The notes under the pieces were generated by a model. It did not search any database. It had not been told where the DNA came from and saw only the letters and a program-made list of their open reading frames with translations. A program made the translations under genes and the position numbers. From Podarcis raffonei (Eukaryota; Chordata; Lepidosauria; Squamata; Lacertidae): a DNA stretch of 64,000 nucleotides. The stretch lies in the NCBI RefSeq assembly GCF_027172205.1, contig NC_070613.1, forward strand, positions 26,686,001-26,750,000, given 5' to 3'. The stretch's first letter is position 1, and each line of letters begins with the position of its first letter. Shown here piece after piece: positions 45,381 through 56,578 of the stretch.

Positions 45381-47735
45381 CCCTCCTTCATGCATTTTCA
45401 GTGTTTTCTGCAGACCCTCAAAGCACTAGTGGCGATTGCTTTAGGGATGTTGAAAAGTTTACGGTGAAATAAACACACTGACTATCCAGCCTAATCAGGA
45501 TTTTATTGGCTCACAGGCCTTTTACAATCCTGGCAGAGTGCGGCAAAAAGGAAGAAAGGCAGCAGTTCAAAACACAATACATTTAAAAGCAATACAGTAT
45601 GTGAGTTTTATTTATGACCTCCTGATCCCAGGGAAAGCATGCAGTACGGATCCTGTGTAGTTTAGCAGTCATCTCATGGGGCCAGGAAGCTAGAAAAACT
45701 CTGCATTGGCTCTAATGAAGCCAGAAAGTATCTGAAAGAAAGCTGCCACATTAACCAAGGTAGGTGGCCTGGGCAGTAGAAAATAAAAGTATTTTAAATA
45801 GAAAGACATGAAGAAACAAGAGGAGTGGAAGAGCGGAAGAAAGCCATGGTGTTTCAGGACAGAGGCAAGATAATAAAAGCTTTGCACCCTCAGAATTACT
45901 AATTTTTTTCCTACTTCTTTATGCTACTTTTGAAGAAAAAAGTGTCCCCAAGACTCTTCACAGATACTAAAACAAAAATTTCAAAATGAATAAGCAAAAT
46001 AACTTGAAACAAATTCCAATCAGGTAGCCAATTATGACTCAACCCAAGAGAAAGAAACACATCACCAAGAAAAGCAGGAAACAGCTTTACATAAAACCTG
46101 CATGTGTTAATTTATATAGATGCAAATTTAGACATAATTTTTGTAGTTTAAATATAAATACCATACCCCTCACCATAGTGGGGGTGTCTAACCTGTGCTG
46201 TACTCATTCTGCTGGACTTGGGACTAGAGTGTTCTTCAAACAGATAGCCCTTCAAATAGAGGACTGGGCTTTGTAAAGTAGAACGCAGGGCCAGTCTCAA
46301 GTGGGAACAAATCAAAAACATATTTCCATTTCATTCCAGCTCTCAAAGTCCTGAAGGAGTAAGAAACCATTTTATCCGTCTATTTTATGTTTTAAAGAGA
46401 ACAAAGATGAACATAAGCAAACCTCTGAAGGGAATGCAGTTTACAGCTTTAAGAGCCACCGCTGAAAAGGCCCTGCTCCAAATGGAAACCAATTTTGGTT
46501 CTCAGATAGATGACACTTGGAGCAGGGTTTTTGGATATCAAGGAACGAGAGATTAATTTGGTGAATTCTTACCTTAGCATCTTAAGTTGGGTGGAAGTAA
46601 TCTCCCAGAACAAACTGGAAGAAATCGTGCTAAACCCTGCAAATGAGTTTGTTGTCTCATTTACCTTCACTTCTTTACATTTTAAAATCCTAAGGAGTTT
46701 GTATAGAGCAGGAATGCAGAAAATGGCCCATGAGAAATAAATCAATAATAAACACACTCATAGATAGTAAGGCCCATTGAGTCTGATGGGACCTATGTCT
46801 GAATAAATATGCTTAGGATTGCACTGTGTAGGGGCAAATAACCTATAACACCTATCTTCACAGCCCAGAAACATCCAATTGCTCCAATTGCCTTAAGGTC
46901 AGCCCTGATGAGACTGTGCAGGGGCTGGACTGACAAGCCCTGCACCTTCTAGGTCCCTGGTGTCACCATTCAGAGTGCAGATTCAAGGACTTGTTATGGA
47001 AATAAAGGGGGGCACTTATTGGAAATCAGTTTTGTCACCTCTTCCTCCCCAAACCCCGACACAATGAGCCCAGCCACCTTTTATTCACAGTCGCATAAGC
47101 ACTACACTACAGCATGGCCATAAACCTGTATGTTCAACCACTGAAATATACACCCAATATGTAAAAATGGAGATTTATGTTACTGCTTTATGAATGAACA
47201 CTGTGTTTTATGACTAGACTCTGTATTTTGTGAATTACCTAAGAGCCACCAATAGGGAGCTCTAGAATCTGACAGCTAACCAATTGGGTACTACCAAAGA
47301 GCAACCCCTATTGCTGAAAGCAGGTGACCAGCAGGGAATGCTTCAGCTCAGCCTTTGCACTGTTGACTGAACACCCCCTGCTGTGCAGATAATGGAGAAA
47401 GCTCGTAAATTGTATCCCTTCTGGCATCCTGGCCAACTCTATTACGCTGGTGTAAACCCTGGTGCACCAGAAGCACAGAATAGCAGCAAATAAAATCTGC
47501 TCATACATCAGCAACTGATAAGACTTGTCAACCAGTTCTTCCAAAGTCTTCCTAAATTATAAACTCCAAAATACAGGCCAATAGAAAGCATGTCTGGGAA
47601 GAGCGAGGCATACAATGGGCAGCACCAGTGAAAATGCCCTGCTCTATGTAACTCCTGCCCTGTCTTTTGATAGAGTGCCCACTTGCCCTCCTTTTTGACA
47701 TGGAATGCTCTCTATTGGAGTCTCCAGGTTCTAGT
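45261..47735. other. No gene; GT microsatellite and an old MITE half
   Basis: (GT)n lies at about 45349-45379. At 46763-46828 AAGGCCCATTGAGTCTGATGG and CTTAGGATTGCACTG resemble one half of a palindromic MITE whose partner type may be at 48190. The rest is unrecognised. Confidence 0.4.
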
Positions 47736-48187
47736 TGGTTAATTGGTTTGGCAGCTACAGGAGAGCTATGAGATTCAGGTGAGGGTGGTCAGATGGCTTG
47801 TCAATCCCTCCCCCCAAAATTTTTTTTATTGTTATTCATTTTATAACACAACTAAACAACACAAACAGAAAAACAAACAATACAAACAAATTCTTGTCTT
47901 ATCCTTATTTTTTCTAAACATTGTTAGGTGAGCTTCCCCAAGTCCCCCCTATCTGATTTGTATTTAATGAGATGCCTTGTCAATCCCAGCAGGTATATAA
48001 GAGGATGACCCAGCCTGCCCAGGCCTCCAGCCTGCCCCCAGTACGTCACACAACCATGCACCCAGGAATGAAAAGAACAGTCAAAGTGCCCATGTGGACT
48101 AACCCTAACTCTTAGTAATCTGCTCTTCCCTAGAATTTCCCTGTACTTTGTACTCTCAGTGATATCATGCTTCTAACACACAGTACA
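47736..48187. mobile_element. LTR-like fossil (copy 2) with nested LINE piece
   Basis: Begins TGGTTAATTGGTTTGGCAGC and ends ACACACAGTACA. It matches the copy split at 9600/14032 closely over about 270 bp once the 161-bp insertion at 47809-47969 is set aside. The TATA-like GTATATAAGAGGA lies at about 47991. No internal region is recognised next to it. Confidence 0.5.
47791..47987 (-). mobile_element. Short LINE-type insertion with 18-bp duplication
   Basis: The insert (47809-47969) is flanked by AGATGGCTTGTCAATCCC (47791-47808) and AGATGCCTTGTCAATCCC (47970-47987), an 18-bp duplication with one mismatch. Read on the minus strand it ends AACAATAAAAAAAATTTTGG, a poly(A) signal and A-rich end. 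That fits target-primed insertion of a severely 5'-truncated retrotransposon, family unknown. Confidence 0.75.
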
Positions 48188-48189
48188 CC

Positions 48190-48262
48190 TAGGCTGCAAT
48201 CCTATATTGAAAGTCTCACTGAGCTCAGAGTAACTTACTTCTGTGTAAGATTGCACTGTAAG
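48190..48262. mobile_element. Small palindromic MITE
   Basis: CTGCAATCCTATATTG at the left and TAAGATTGCACTG at the right are inverted ends of about 13 bp. The middle has ACTTACTTCTGTG. This resembles a reptile MITE type with CAGTGCAATCCTA ends. Target duplication not clear. Confidence 0.5.
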
Positions 48263-49357
48263 TGTCAATCGGTGTCCATTTTTAATGGCAGGCACCAAAT
48301 CCCTTAGGAAACAGAGAGGATGCCAGTGGCAACTTTAGCTGCCCTTACAAATAAAATAAGAGCACAATCAAATCTAAAGTGACATCACAAGAACCATCCA
48401 GATAATTTCCCTTTCAGACGTTTCAGTAAAGGGCTGCAATAAAGACAATAATTATCTGAGAGTAGGAAATGGAGCAGACATAACCCATCTTTCATTCCAG
48501 TCTGAAGGCTGCAATTTCGTGGTTGTATTCCGTTCCTAATGGCTTGCATTGACTATTAGCAGATTTCCTTCGCAGACTGGATAGAAGTGGATGTGTTTCA
48601 AACAGGCTTCAGGAATGTCCCATATTCCTGGTAGCAATTTTTAGAAACCTGCTCTTTTGAGTGACTGGCCTTTGAATGTCTTTAAAACAAGACCTGTCAA
48701 ACAATCTGTGCTAGATCAGTTAAGTGAGTTATAGGGCTAAATGGAATGGTTGGAGACAGACTGCTTGCCCAGAGCCCTTGATCCAGTGCTAGCAATTCAA
48801 TATCCTACTCAATATTTGGTAGAGGCATCTTCAAATATGACTGCTTTTTACACATATTTATACACTGACGACATCTTGTCAAGTGGACCAGATATAAAGC
48901 GGTTACACAAAGAATCCTGGAGTGTGATCCTGCACTGAACAGATCACTTCCATTGCCCAAGTACAACACACTTCTCCTGGCTTGGCACAGCAGATATCAT
49001 TGACAGTTTTCACCAGCATTCCATATAGATCTGAACAACAGCTGCAACACCTTGCAATTTCATGCTTATATTGAATCCCAAAGGAAAGTCTCCAGAGACC
49101 TGACAAGTACCTGTGGAATTTTATGGCTTTTTGAGCGCAGTCCTATGCATGAAGTAGGAATGGGAAATAAATGTGATTTGGTTCACATTTAAAGGCGAAC
49201 CTACCTAATTTGCATGTTCTGAAACAAGAAGCCAATTAACCTATCCTTCAAAATTCACACTTCTCCAACTTTTGCAACTCAGATCTCCAGCCAACAGAAG
49301 CAGCCAAGATGCTATGGTAAAGTCTCCCAGTCCCACCCTCTGAAACAAATCCTGCAG
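48263..49357. other. No recognised feature
   Basis: About 1.1 kb, no gene or named element. Confidence 0.4.
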
Positions 49358-49535
49358 GTAGAAGTGGTATAAACCACTGAGCTTCTTGGGCTTGCCAAGT
49401 GAAGGTCAGCGGTTCAAATCCACACAACGGTGTGTCCCAGCTTCTCCCAACCTAGCAGTTCGAAAGCATACCAATGAAAGTAGATAAATAGGTACCGCTG
49501 CAGCGGGGAAGTAAACAGTGTTTCAGTGCACTCTG
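49358..49535 (+). mobile_element. Degraded Sauria-type SINE
   Basis: GTGGTATAAACCACTGAGC, GGTCAGCGGTTCAAATCC, AACCTAGCAGTTCGAAAGC and GTAGATAAATAGGTACCGC are in family order. The 3' third is missing after about 49535. The B box has one change from GGTTCGAATCC. Confidence 0.75.
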
Positions 49536-51269
49536 GCACGCATCACAGTCCTCCATGTGCCAGTAGCTTTAATTTGCTGAAATGAGCTCCACCTCTGCCA
49601 CTGAGCTGCTGTGATGTCTTGGAACGTTCATAAACATTCTAATGCTTAGTGTCATCAATAAGTTATGAACACAAAGGGTGTAGGAATAAAAGGTATTATG
49701 TTCTATGGACAGGAAGGTAGGAATGACTGGGTGTGTTGAATTTCAAAGGTGAGCTATCATTTCTTAGGAGTGTTTTATGCACTCACTTTCTGGTGACTGC
49801 ATTGTTATAGGAAAGCATGCTTCTTAGTGCTGTGAAAGATGAGAAAAGCTGAGTTTAGAATGCAACTTTCAGTGAATTTTCACAGCTTTCTACTTATTAT
49901 TCTCTTTACCAAGGTACAGTAAAGGTTGCAATATTAAACAGTAGGTACATGGTAGTGGCATAGAAATACAACATCCCATCCCTTTGACTACACAGAGTTG
50001 TCAAAAGGGCTTTTATGGGACTTGTTAGCATCCATGACACAATTTATTTAACCTGCCCTTTATTTGTATTATTTTTTCCATAGTCAGTTGCACAAAATCA
50101 AATTAGAAGAAGCAGTGTCCTTAACTAATCATTGATTCCTATGGTGCCCTCATTGGCTATCTAACACCCACACAGAAGACACTGGCAGCTCTTTGATACA
50201 TAATTGATATGGCTATTGAAGATCATACGCAATATAAGGGATTTTTTTTTCAAAGTTTTAGGCTTATATGTAGCCAAGGTTCTCTTCTGTATTGAATTTC
50301 CTCCTAAGCTGTGATCCATTCAAGCTGCCCTTTTCATACAGCTGAAAGCAGATTTGATTAATATGATTTGTCTGTGTGTGTGTGTGAAAATATGAGACGA
50401 TTAAGGAGTGGTGATGTGGGGAGCCCATGCCCTTTCTCAACATGACATTCTCTAGCATTATACAGAAGACTGTAGAGTCCTCCAATCTTTATAGTTTTCC
50501 TACTTGCTGCATCTGAAGTGGGGGTGGGATCTATTATCGGGGGGGGTGTTCATTTTTTTTATTTCTTATTACTGTTCCACTATCGTGTCCAGGTCAACAA
50601 ATCCACAGCTGCCTATTGATTTCAATCAGTAACAAGACAGGAAAGGCCAGGTTTCAAGGAATGGTTTGCAGATTGGCTTTTCTTTGTGTGAGATGCTTTC
50701 TTGTGAGGACCCCTTAGAAAAAAAAATTAAGATTGCACAGATGTCCTCTGTGCTCAGTGAAGCAAAATACCAAGTCAATAAATTTACAGCCTGACACTTC
50801 TGGTAACCAGCTTCTGTCTCCATATACTGCCAGTCATGGAAACAATCTTCAGAAAAAACTGGTGGTGTGGTGGGAAATAGTACAGTATTAGTTCAATAGT
50901 GTTTTCATCTAGTTCACTGACCTTTTATGCAGCTTGTAATTAGAATGAACGTGTGGATATGTTGGCCCACATCATAGGAAATAGGGCTGCAGCCAGATTT
51001 CAAATTATTTATCCTCCAAACTGTGGTTTAGAGGGCTAGAGAAAAGCCCCATTCTTATGTGCATCCTCCTTTCATATGCTCCAAGTAATAGAAAATTTTC
51101 TCATTTGTGCAAACCACTGAATCCTAATTGACAATATGGAGTTTGTGTGAGCTGTTCAAAATTAGGCTGTAAACCTGTGCCGATGCAAGCACACAGAGAG
51201 ACAAGAAGTAGTTTTCTTAATCAACTTTGTGTATGTCCACATTTGATACCATCTAGTAAAAAATACCCT
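49536..51269. other. No recognised feature
   Basis: About 1.7 kb of AT-rich sequence; short T- and G-runs at about 50241 and 50540. Confidence 0.45.
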
Positions 51270-51450
51270 TCTAAAGATGTAAATAGAGCCCTGCAGGATC
51301 AGGTCAAAGAGCCATCTAGTTCAGCATCCTTTTCCCATAATGGCTAGCATTCTTCCCACTTGTGATTCCCTAACTACTGGCATTCAGAGGCATATTGCCT
51401 CTGACAATAGAGGTAGAACTTAGCCATCATGGTGGGTAGCCACTGATAGT
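51270..51450 (+). repeat. Dispersed repeat, sense copy
   Basis: GAGCCCTGCAGGATCAGGTC, GCCATCTAGTTCAGCATCC, CATTCAGAGGCATATTGCC and TTAGCCATCATGGTGGGTAG occur in the order shared with 19950. This is the most complete of four copies in the window. Confidence 0.6.
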
Positions 51451-51590
51451 CTTGTTCTCTCTGAATTTGCCTCATCCTCTTTTGGGCCATTACTACACAT
51501 CTAGTGGGAGAAAACTCCATAGCTTAATTATATACGGTGTGAAGAAGTACTTTATTTTGTCTGCTCTAAATGGAACTGCAATGATCGATT

Positions 51591-51617
51591 ATTTACTTAC
51601 TTACTTACTTACTTACA
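51591..51617. repeat. (ACTT)n microsatellite
   Basis: Six ACTT units. Confidence 0.9.
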
Positions 51618-51769
51618 AATATTATTGTCCTATCCAGGCAGGGAGACCCATTTCTCTTTTAACTACTAGTGATTCTAGCATATTGTGGGAAGCTGCCATA
51701 CAGATATACACTAAGCGACATTTGCAATACTACTGCAATAAAAACATTGTTTAGAATCTTTTAAATGTG

Positions 51770-51897
51770 TTGTTGGGTGAAGCAGTGGTTATTTGTTGGT
51801 TTTTGTTCTTGTTTTTATTATGTATTTTGTGTTTTTTATCTTGTATTTGTGAACTGCCCTCAGATCTACGGAGTATACAAAATAAATAAATAAATAT
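51770..51897 (+). mobile_element. LINE 3' end remnant
   Basis: A T-rich run ends TTGTGAACTGCCCTCAGATC, then GAGTATACAAAATAAATAAA and (TAAA)n. L2/CR1-like terminal signature. Confidence 0.5.
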
Positions 51898-52025
51898 CCT
51901 AATTGTCATATCAATAAATTTTAACTTACATAAGTTAACCCGGCACTGTTTGTAGCTCAAGCTGACATTTGCATGTCATGTTCAGAGAATGAGAAATCTG
52001 TGAATGTGGCTTATTAAGCAATGGG

Positions 52026-52400
52026 TAGCCTTAGAATGGGACGTGGGTGGCGCTGTGGATTAAACCACAGAGCCTAGGACTTGCTGATCAGAAGGTTGGT
52101 GGTTCAAATCCCCGCGACGGGGTGAGCTCCCGTTGCTCGGTCCCTGCTCCTGCCAACCTAGCAGTTCGAAAGCACGTCAAAGGGCAAGTAGATAAATAGG
52201 TACCGTTCCAGCAGGAAGGTAAACGGCATTTCCGTGCGCTGCTCTGGTTTGCCAGAAGCGGCTTAGTCATGGTGGCCACATGACCCGGAAGCTATACGCC
52301 AGCTCCCTCGGCCAGTAAAGCGAGATGAGCGCCGCAACCCCAGAGTCGGTCATGACTGGACCTAATGGTCAGGGGTCCCTTTACCTTTAGCCTTAGAATG
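52026..52400 (+). mobile_element. Full-length Sauria-type SINE with 13-bp duplication
   Basis: The SINE (52039-52387, 349 bp) starts GGACGTGGGTGGCGCTGTGG and ends GGGGTCCCTTTACCTT. A perfect 13-bp duplication, TAGCCTTAGAATG, flanks it (52026-52038, 52388-52400). The head retains GGTTCAAATCCCC as B box. It is the youngest-looking SINE of the window and fixes the element's true 5' end. Confidence 0.95.
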
Positions 52401-52669
52401 CAGTTCAGTAAAAATCCACTCAACAGAATTAACAATGAGCATAAAGCAATGTATTTATGACAGACACTGGGCACATTCAGACAAAACACTGGCTGTTAAC
52501 AATGGCTATTGCACAACCTCTGTGCTAGTACACACAACCCAAGCACTCCTGATTTGTTCTTCCCTTCCTCCCAGCCAGGAAACAAACCATGGAGTGGCTT
52601 ATTTTTCTGCTGGGAAAAAGGGAGGAGCAATACTTTGATTCCTAAACATGAGTGCCGCTTCAGTTGTAA

Positions 52670-52889
52670 TACAGTGATACCTTGGTCTACAACCATAATC
52701 TGTTCTGGAGGTCCGGTTGTAAACCAAAACAGGTTGTAACCCAAGGCACGCTTTCACCAATGGGGCCTCCCAAAAAAATATGCGTTGTAATCCACCCCAA
52801 AATGGGTTGTAATCCAATAAAAGGGACACACACTTCAGGGTTTGACGTGGTTGTAATCCAAAACGGTTGCAAACCAAGGTGCTACTGTA
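52670..52889 (+). mobile_element. Tigger-type MITE, second subfamily
   Basis: A 216-bp element (52672-52887) has ends CAGTGATACCTTGGTCTAC and, reverse complemented, CAGTAGCACCTTGGTTTGC, and is flanked by TA. Internal GGTTGTAATCCA-type repeats replace the GTAACCTGAAG repeats of the 242-bp subfamily. Confidence 0.8.
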
Positions 52890-55537
52890 CTAAGTCAGTC
52901 ACTAGTTTCACCACTAAGTAGGAAGGAAGGAGTGAAGGAGGAATGTGCAGATTGTGCACCCTGATTATGGTGATTAGGTCTAAATAAAACTAAAATTACA
53001 GTCCTTATTTTGACCACAGGAGATAAGGACTAATATTTGTAACCATGTAACTGCCATCGCAGACTTTCAAAGATTATATATATTAAGAAATATATTTTAA
53101 AATCAGCTATTATTCATATGGAACCACTGTATTGGTATTAATTTCAGCATGAGAGATTCTATATTTTGTTATATATCCTCTTCACTTCAATGGAAGAAAA
53201 GTCATGATATGTTGCCACCTTCTGGATGAAATGAGAAAAAAACCTGATTTTCCCCCTGCATCTTCATCTGATTTTAAACCTGGAATCTAGATTTAGCCAG
53301 ATAGATATTTGAAATTTTGCCTCTTGTCATTTAAAATAGTATTTTGATAGATTTGTTAACGTGCACATGCACACAAAAAGCATAATGATGATAATACTAG
53401 GTTTTTTAATAGACTGCATTATTGCTAGCTATGATCTTTTAATTAAATGATATAGCAAAATACGTTCTCCATAAACCATTTTTCCTGTTTCAAAGCCTTA
53501 ACAATAATTCCTATAAATTCCAGAGTGATTACTGAGTATCAGTTCCACGTTTCTACTTAAACAACATAAAATATAACTTTCTTCTGAATTCTCTCTCAAA
53601 ATGTGCTAGAGTAAAAGGGTGTGGGGGGGGGGTTGGGGGGGATACATGTGTATTTAATGCAGCGAGCACCAACATACCACATATGTACTGTGTGACCGCC
53701 ATGTGGAGCCCCTTTCAATGCAAATTGAGAAGACCTGCCCCTTATATCATCTGCACTGCAAGAAGATTAGGAGAACGTTCAATTTCCGCGCAAGAACATA
53801 GACCCAGAAGAACTGGCCATTTGTAGCTTTAAGGAACAGGTCCCATTCTTCCATGCTATTAACTAACTTCTAAACACTCAGATGTCCCAACTGATAAGGT
53901 TTTCTGGACAGAAACACTAGATTCAAGATCAGAGATTGCTTTACTTTGCCCTGCAAAAACTATCAAGCAAACAACAATGAATCAGAATGATAGATTAAAA
54001 ATAAAAATCACACTACATGTGTGGATTGGATTACAAATGGTAGGATGTCTATGTGATCAACAACTCCCCCTGTCCTCAGTGGCCACTGTTAATAACATAC
54101 TGTAATTTTCATTGTCTATACTTTCTGTATTTCTTTTCCTTCTGACCTCATTGTTTACAATTCCTCCCCCAAACATTTATCTGCAACTCAGGACAACACT
54201 TCCTGCATCTGATGACATGGACTGCAGCCCACAAAAGCATACGGCATAATAAATTTGTTAGTCTTTAAAGTAGTTAGTCTTGAGTGGTTATTCAACCTGA
54301 AGTGATGTCCATATTTCTGACTCTGTCTATGATTTGACCAAACTCAGCTTTTTATCTGGTAACCCACCATTGATTTTTACTGTTATATGTTATTCTGTAT
54401 AAAAATTCTATTATAAACACTAAAAACCCACAAAGTCGCTTTGTTGCTTTTGCAATAATCTTAACACAGTTTCCCCTCTGGAAAGTATTCCTGCGGGGGA
54501 TTCCTTCGATTTGGAATTTGTTTTTTGAGATGGCATAATCACATGCTGTAGATTCTGTAAAGTTTGTAAAAAGTGCTTTTGCGAGAATCTCATAAAGTTA
54601 CATGGGGTTTGCTACGCTCATTCACTGCCACAGAATCATAGTTCAGCTCAGCTGAAGAAAACATGGCCATTTAGTTTTCCAGATAGGCTGGGAATGGTTT
54701 CAATTACCTGATGTTGCGGTTCAATCCATCAGTATAACACTAAACACATCAAGGCTAGTCATGCCAGTAAAACAGTGGAATGTTTATGGGGAATTCAAGA
54801 TTATGCTGCTATATTCTCTCCATGTAGCTGGCCATAGCTCTGTGTAAAATTGGGGGATGGGGGTGGAATACAAGTGTTTGGCCTCAGGAATCTACAAAAA
54901 CTTAAATAAAAGAGGGAGGAAAGTCTAAGATTATGATAATATTTTTAAATTGTGTACAGAGTAGTTTATTATATAGTTCCAGTCATATCAACATTATGTA
55001 AGGGAATACTCGGCTGGTTTTGTTTTTACCTTTATTCCAAGCCTGCCATACTGAATTATTATCACAAGGAATGTTGTAGACCTTCCATGCTTCTTCGTGT
55101 ACTTTTATGGACCTGTAGCAGTCTGAAGAAAAGAACATGCATTGTGTTATATTGAGCTCTTATGTTATGAGGACTAATTTTTAAACTTATGACCCTTTCT
55201 CATGATATGGCCACCACACAGATATTGCTTGAAACTCCAATACAACTGAAATTTTATTTCCTTTCATTTTGCATGACTAATAGCTTGGCAGCTGTGAGTG
55301 CAAGACATATGTTCCTAGTGCGAGGGATTGTTTAGCTTCTTACGCCTGCAACTGTTCCCTGAATTTGTTTCCAGAAGTCAATAATGAAAGGAAACTCAGC
55401 CAGATGTGTAAATATATGCCACTAGTGTTACAGCTCCTCTGCATTTACCTTGGCCAACTCCACTTGCCTTCTGAACACCGAACAGCATTTCATGGTTTAC
55501 TTCCATGCAAATATCTGAAGGAATTGGGAATCAAATA
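52890..55537. other. No recognised feature
   Basis: About 2.6 kb of AT-rich sequence. A G-rich patch lies at about 53620-53640. No coding signal. Confidence 0.45.
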
Positions 55538-55539
55538 CA

Positions 55540-55783
55540 CAGTGGTACCTCAGGTTAAGAACTTAATTCCTTCTGGAGGTCCGTTCTTAACCTGAAACTG
55601 CTCTTAACCTGAGGTACCACTTTAGCTAATAGGGCCTCCCACTGTCGCCGTGCTGCCGGTGTGCAATTTCTGTTCTCATCCTGAGGTAAAGTTCTTAACC
55701 TGAGGTACTATTTCTGGGTTAGCAGAGTCTGTAACCTGAAGTGTCTGTAACCTGAAGCATCTGTAACCCGAGGTACCACTGTA
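55540..55783 (+). mobile_element. Tigger-type MITE
   Basis: A 242-bp element, CAGTGGTACCTCAGGTTA to GAGGTACCACTG, with TA on the right; the left TA is mutated. Same orientation as the copy at 3234. Confidence 0.85.
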
Positions 55784-55877
55784 CCTCAAATGAGGGAACA
55801 GCCATATGAATCCACCAGTCTGTCCTCAATAAAGCTAGGGATTATTCTACAGTACTTGCAGAGCTTTTAAACTTCAG

Positions 55878-56373
55878 GTGGCCTGTAGTTTATACTTCCT
55901 CTTTGCTTCCCCTGTGTTAAACTTATTGAAGTATTATTTATTTAAAGCATTTGTAACCCAGGCTTCAGCTAAAAAGGCTCCCAGAACAGCCTGCCTACAA
56001 TCTAAAAAACACGACACAATGGAAAAGGGACAGAGAGGAAAGGGGGGTGGAATCAAACTCAGGCTCCAATTGTTAAATAGTTGTTCTTATAATGACCAGC
56101 TTGTGTGATTCAGGAGTAAGAGGTGCCTGATAGAGCTGGGGTTTTAGCAAAAATAAGATAGAATGAACCCTGCATTCTATTTCTCCCACAGTGTGACAAA
56201 ATGGCTGCTCCCAGGTGACACTTGTAGGGAGAGGAGGCCTGGTGGAGCTTCTTCTGGATAGAATAAGCTGTGCTTTCCATCTCTCCCACTGGTGGAACGG
56301 AAACCATCAATAAATACATATTATTATTTTTTTAGTAACATTGTAATCTTAGTTATGTCTGCTTAGATTTAAG
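55878..56373. other. No recognised feature
   Basis: About 500 bp between two Tigger MITEs. It contains GTATTATTTATTTAAAGC and CCCAGGCTTCAGC but no frame or repeat that I can name. Confidence 0.4.
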
Positions 56374-56578
56374 TACAGAGGTACCTCTGGTTACGTACTT
56401 AATTCGTTCCGGAGGTTCGTTCTTAACCTGAAGCACCACTTTAGCTAATGGGGCCTCCTGCTGCTGCTGTGCCGCTGCTGCGTAATTTCTCTTCTCATCA
56501 AGTTCTTAACCCAAGGTTCTATTTCTGGGTTAGTGGAGTCTGTAACCTGAAGCACATGTAACCCAAGGTACCACTGTA
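56374..56578 (+). mobile_element. Tigger-type MITE with internal deletion
   Basis: A 201-bp element, CAGAGGTACCTCTGGTTAC to AGGTACCACTG, with TA on both sides. It lacks about 40 bp relative to the 242-bp copies. Confidence 0.85.

Noticed and set aside
48741-48938. A 65-codon frame with a YTDD-like peptide that could suggest a reverse transcriptase
   Set aside because: Only four residues fit. The surrounding residues do not follow any reverse-transcriptase motif order, and the frame is short.
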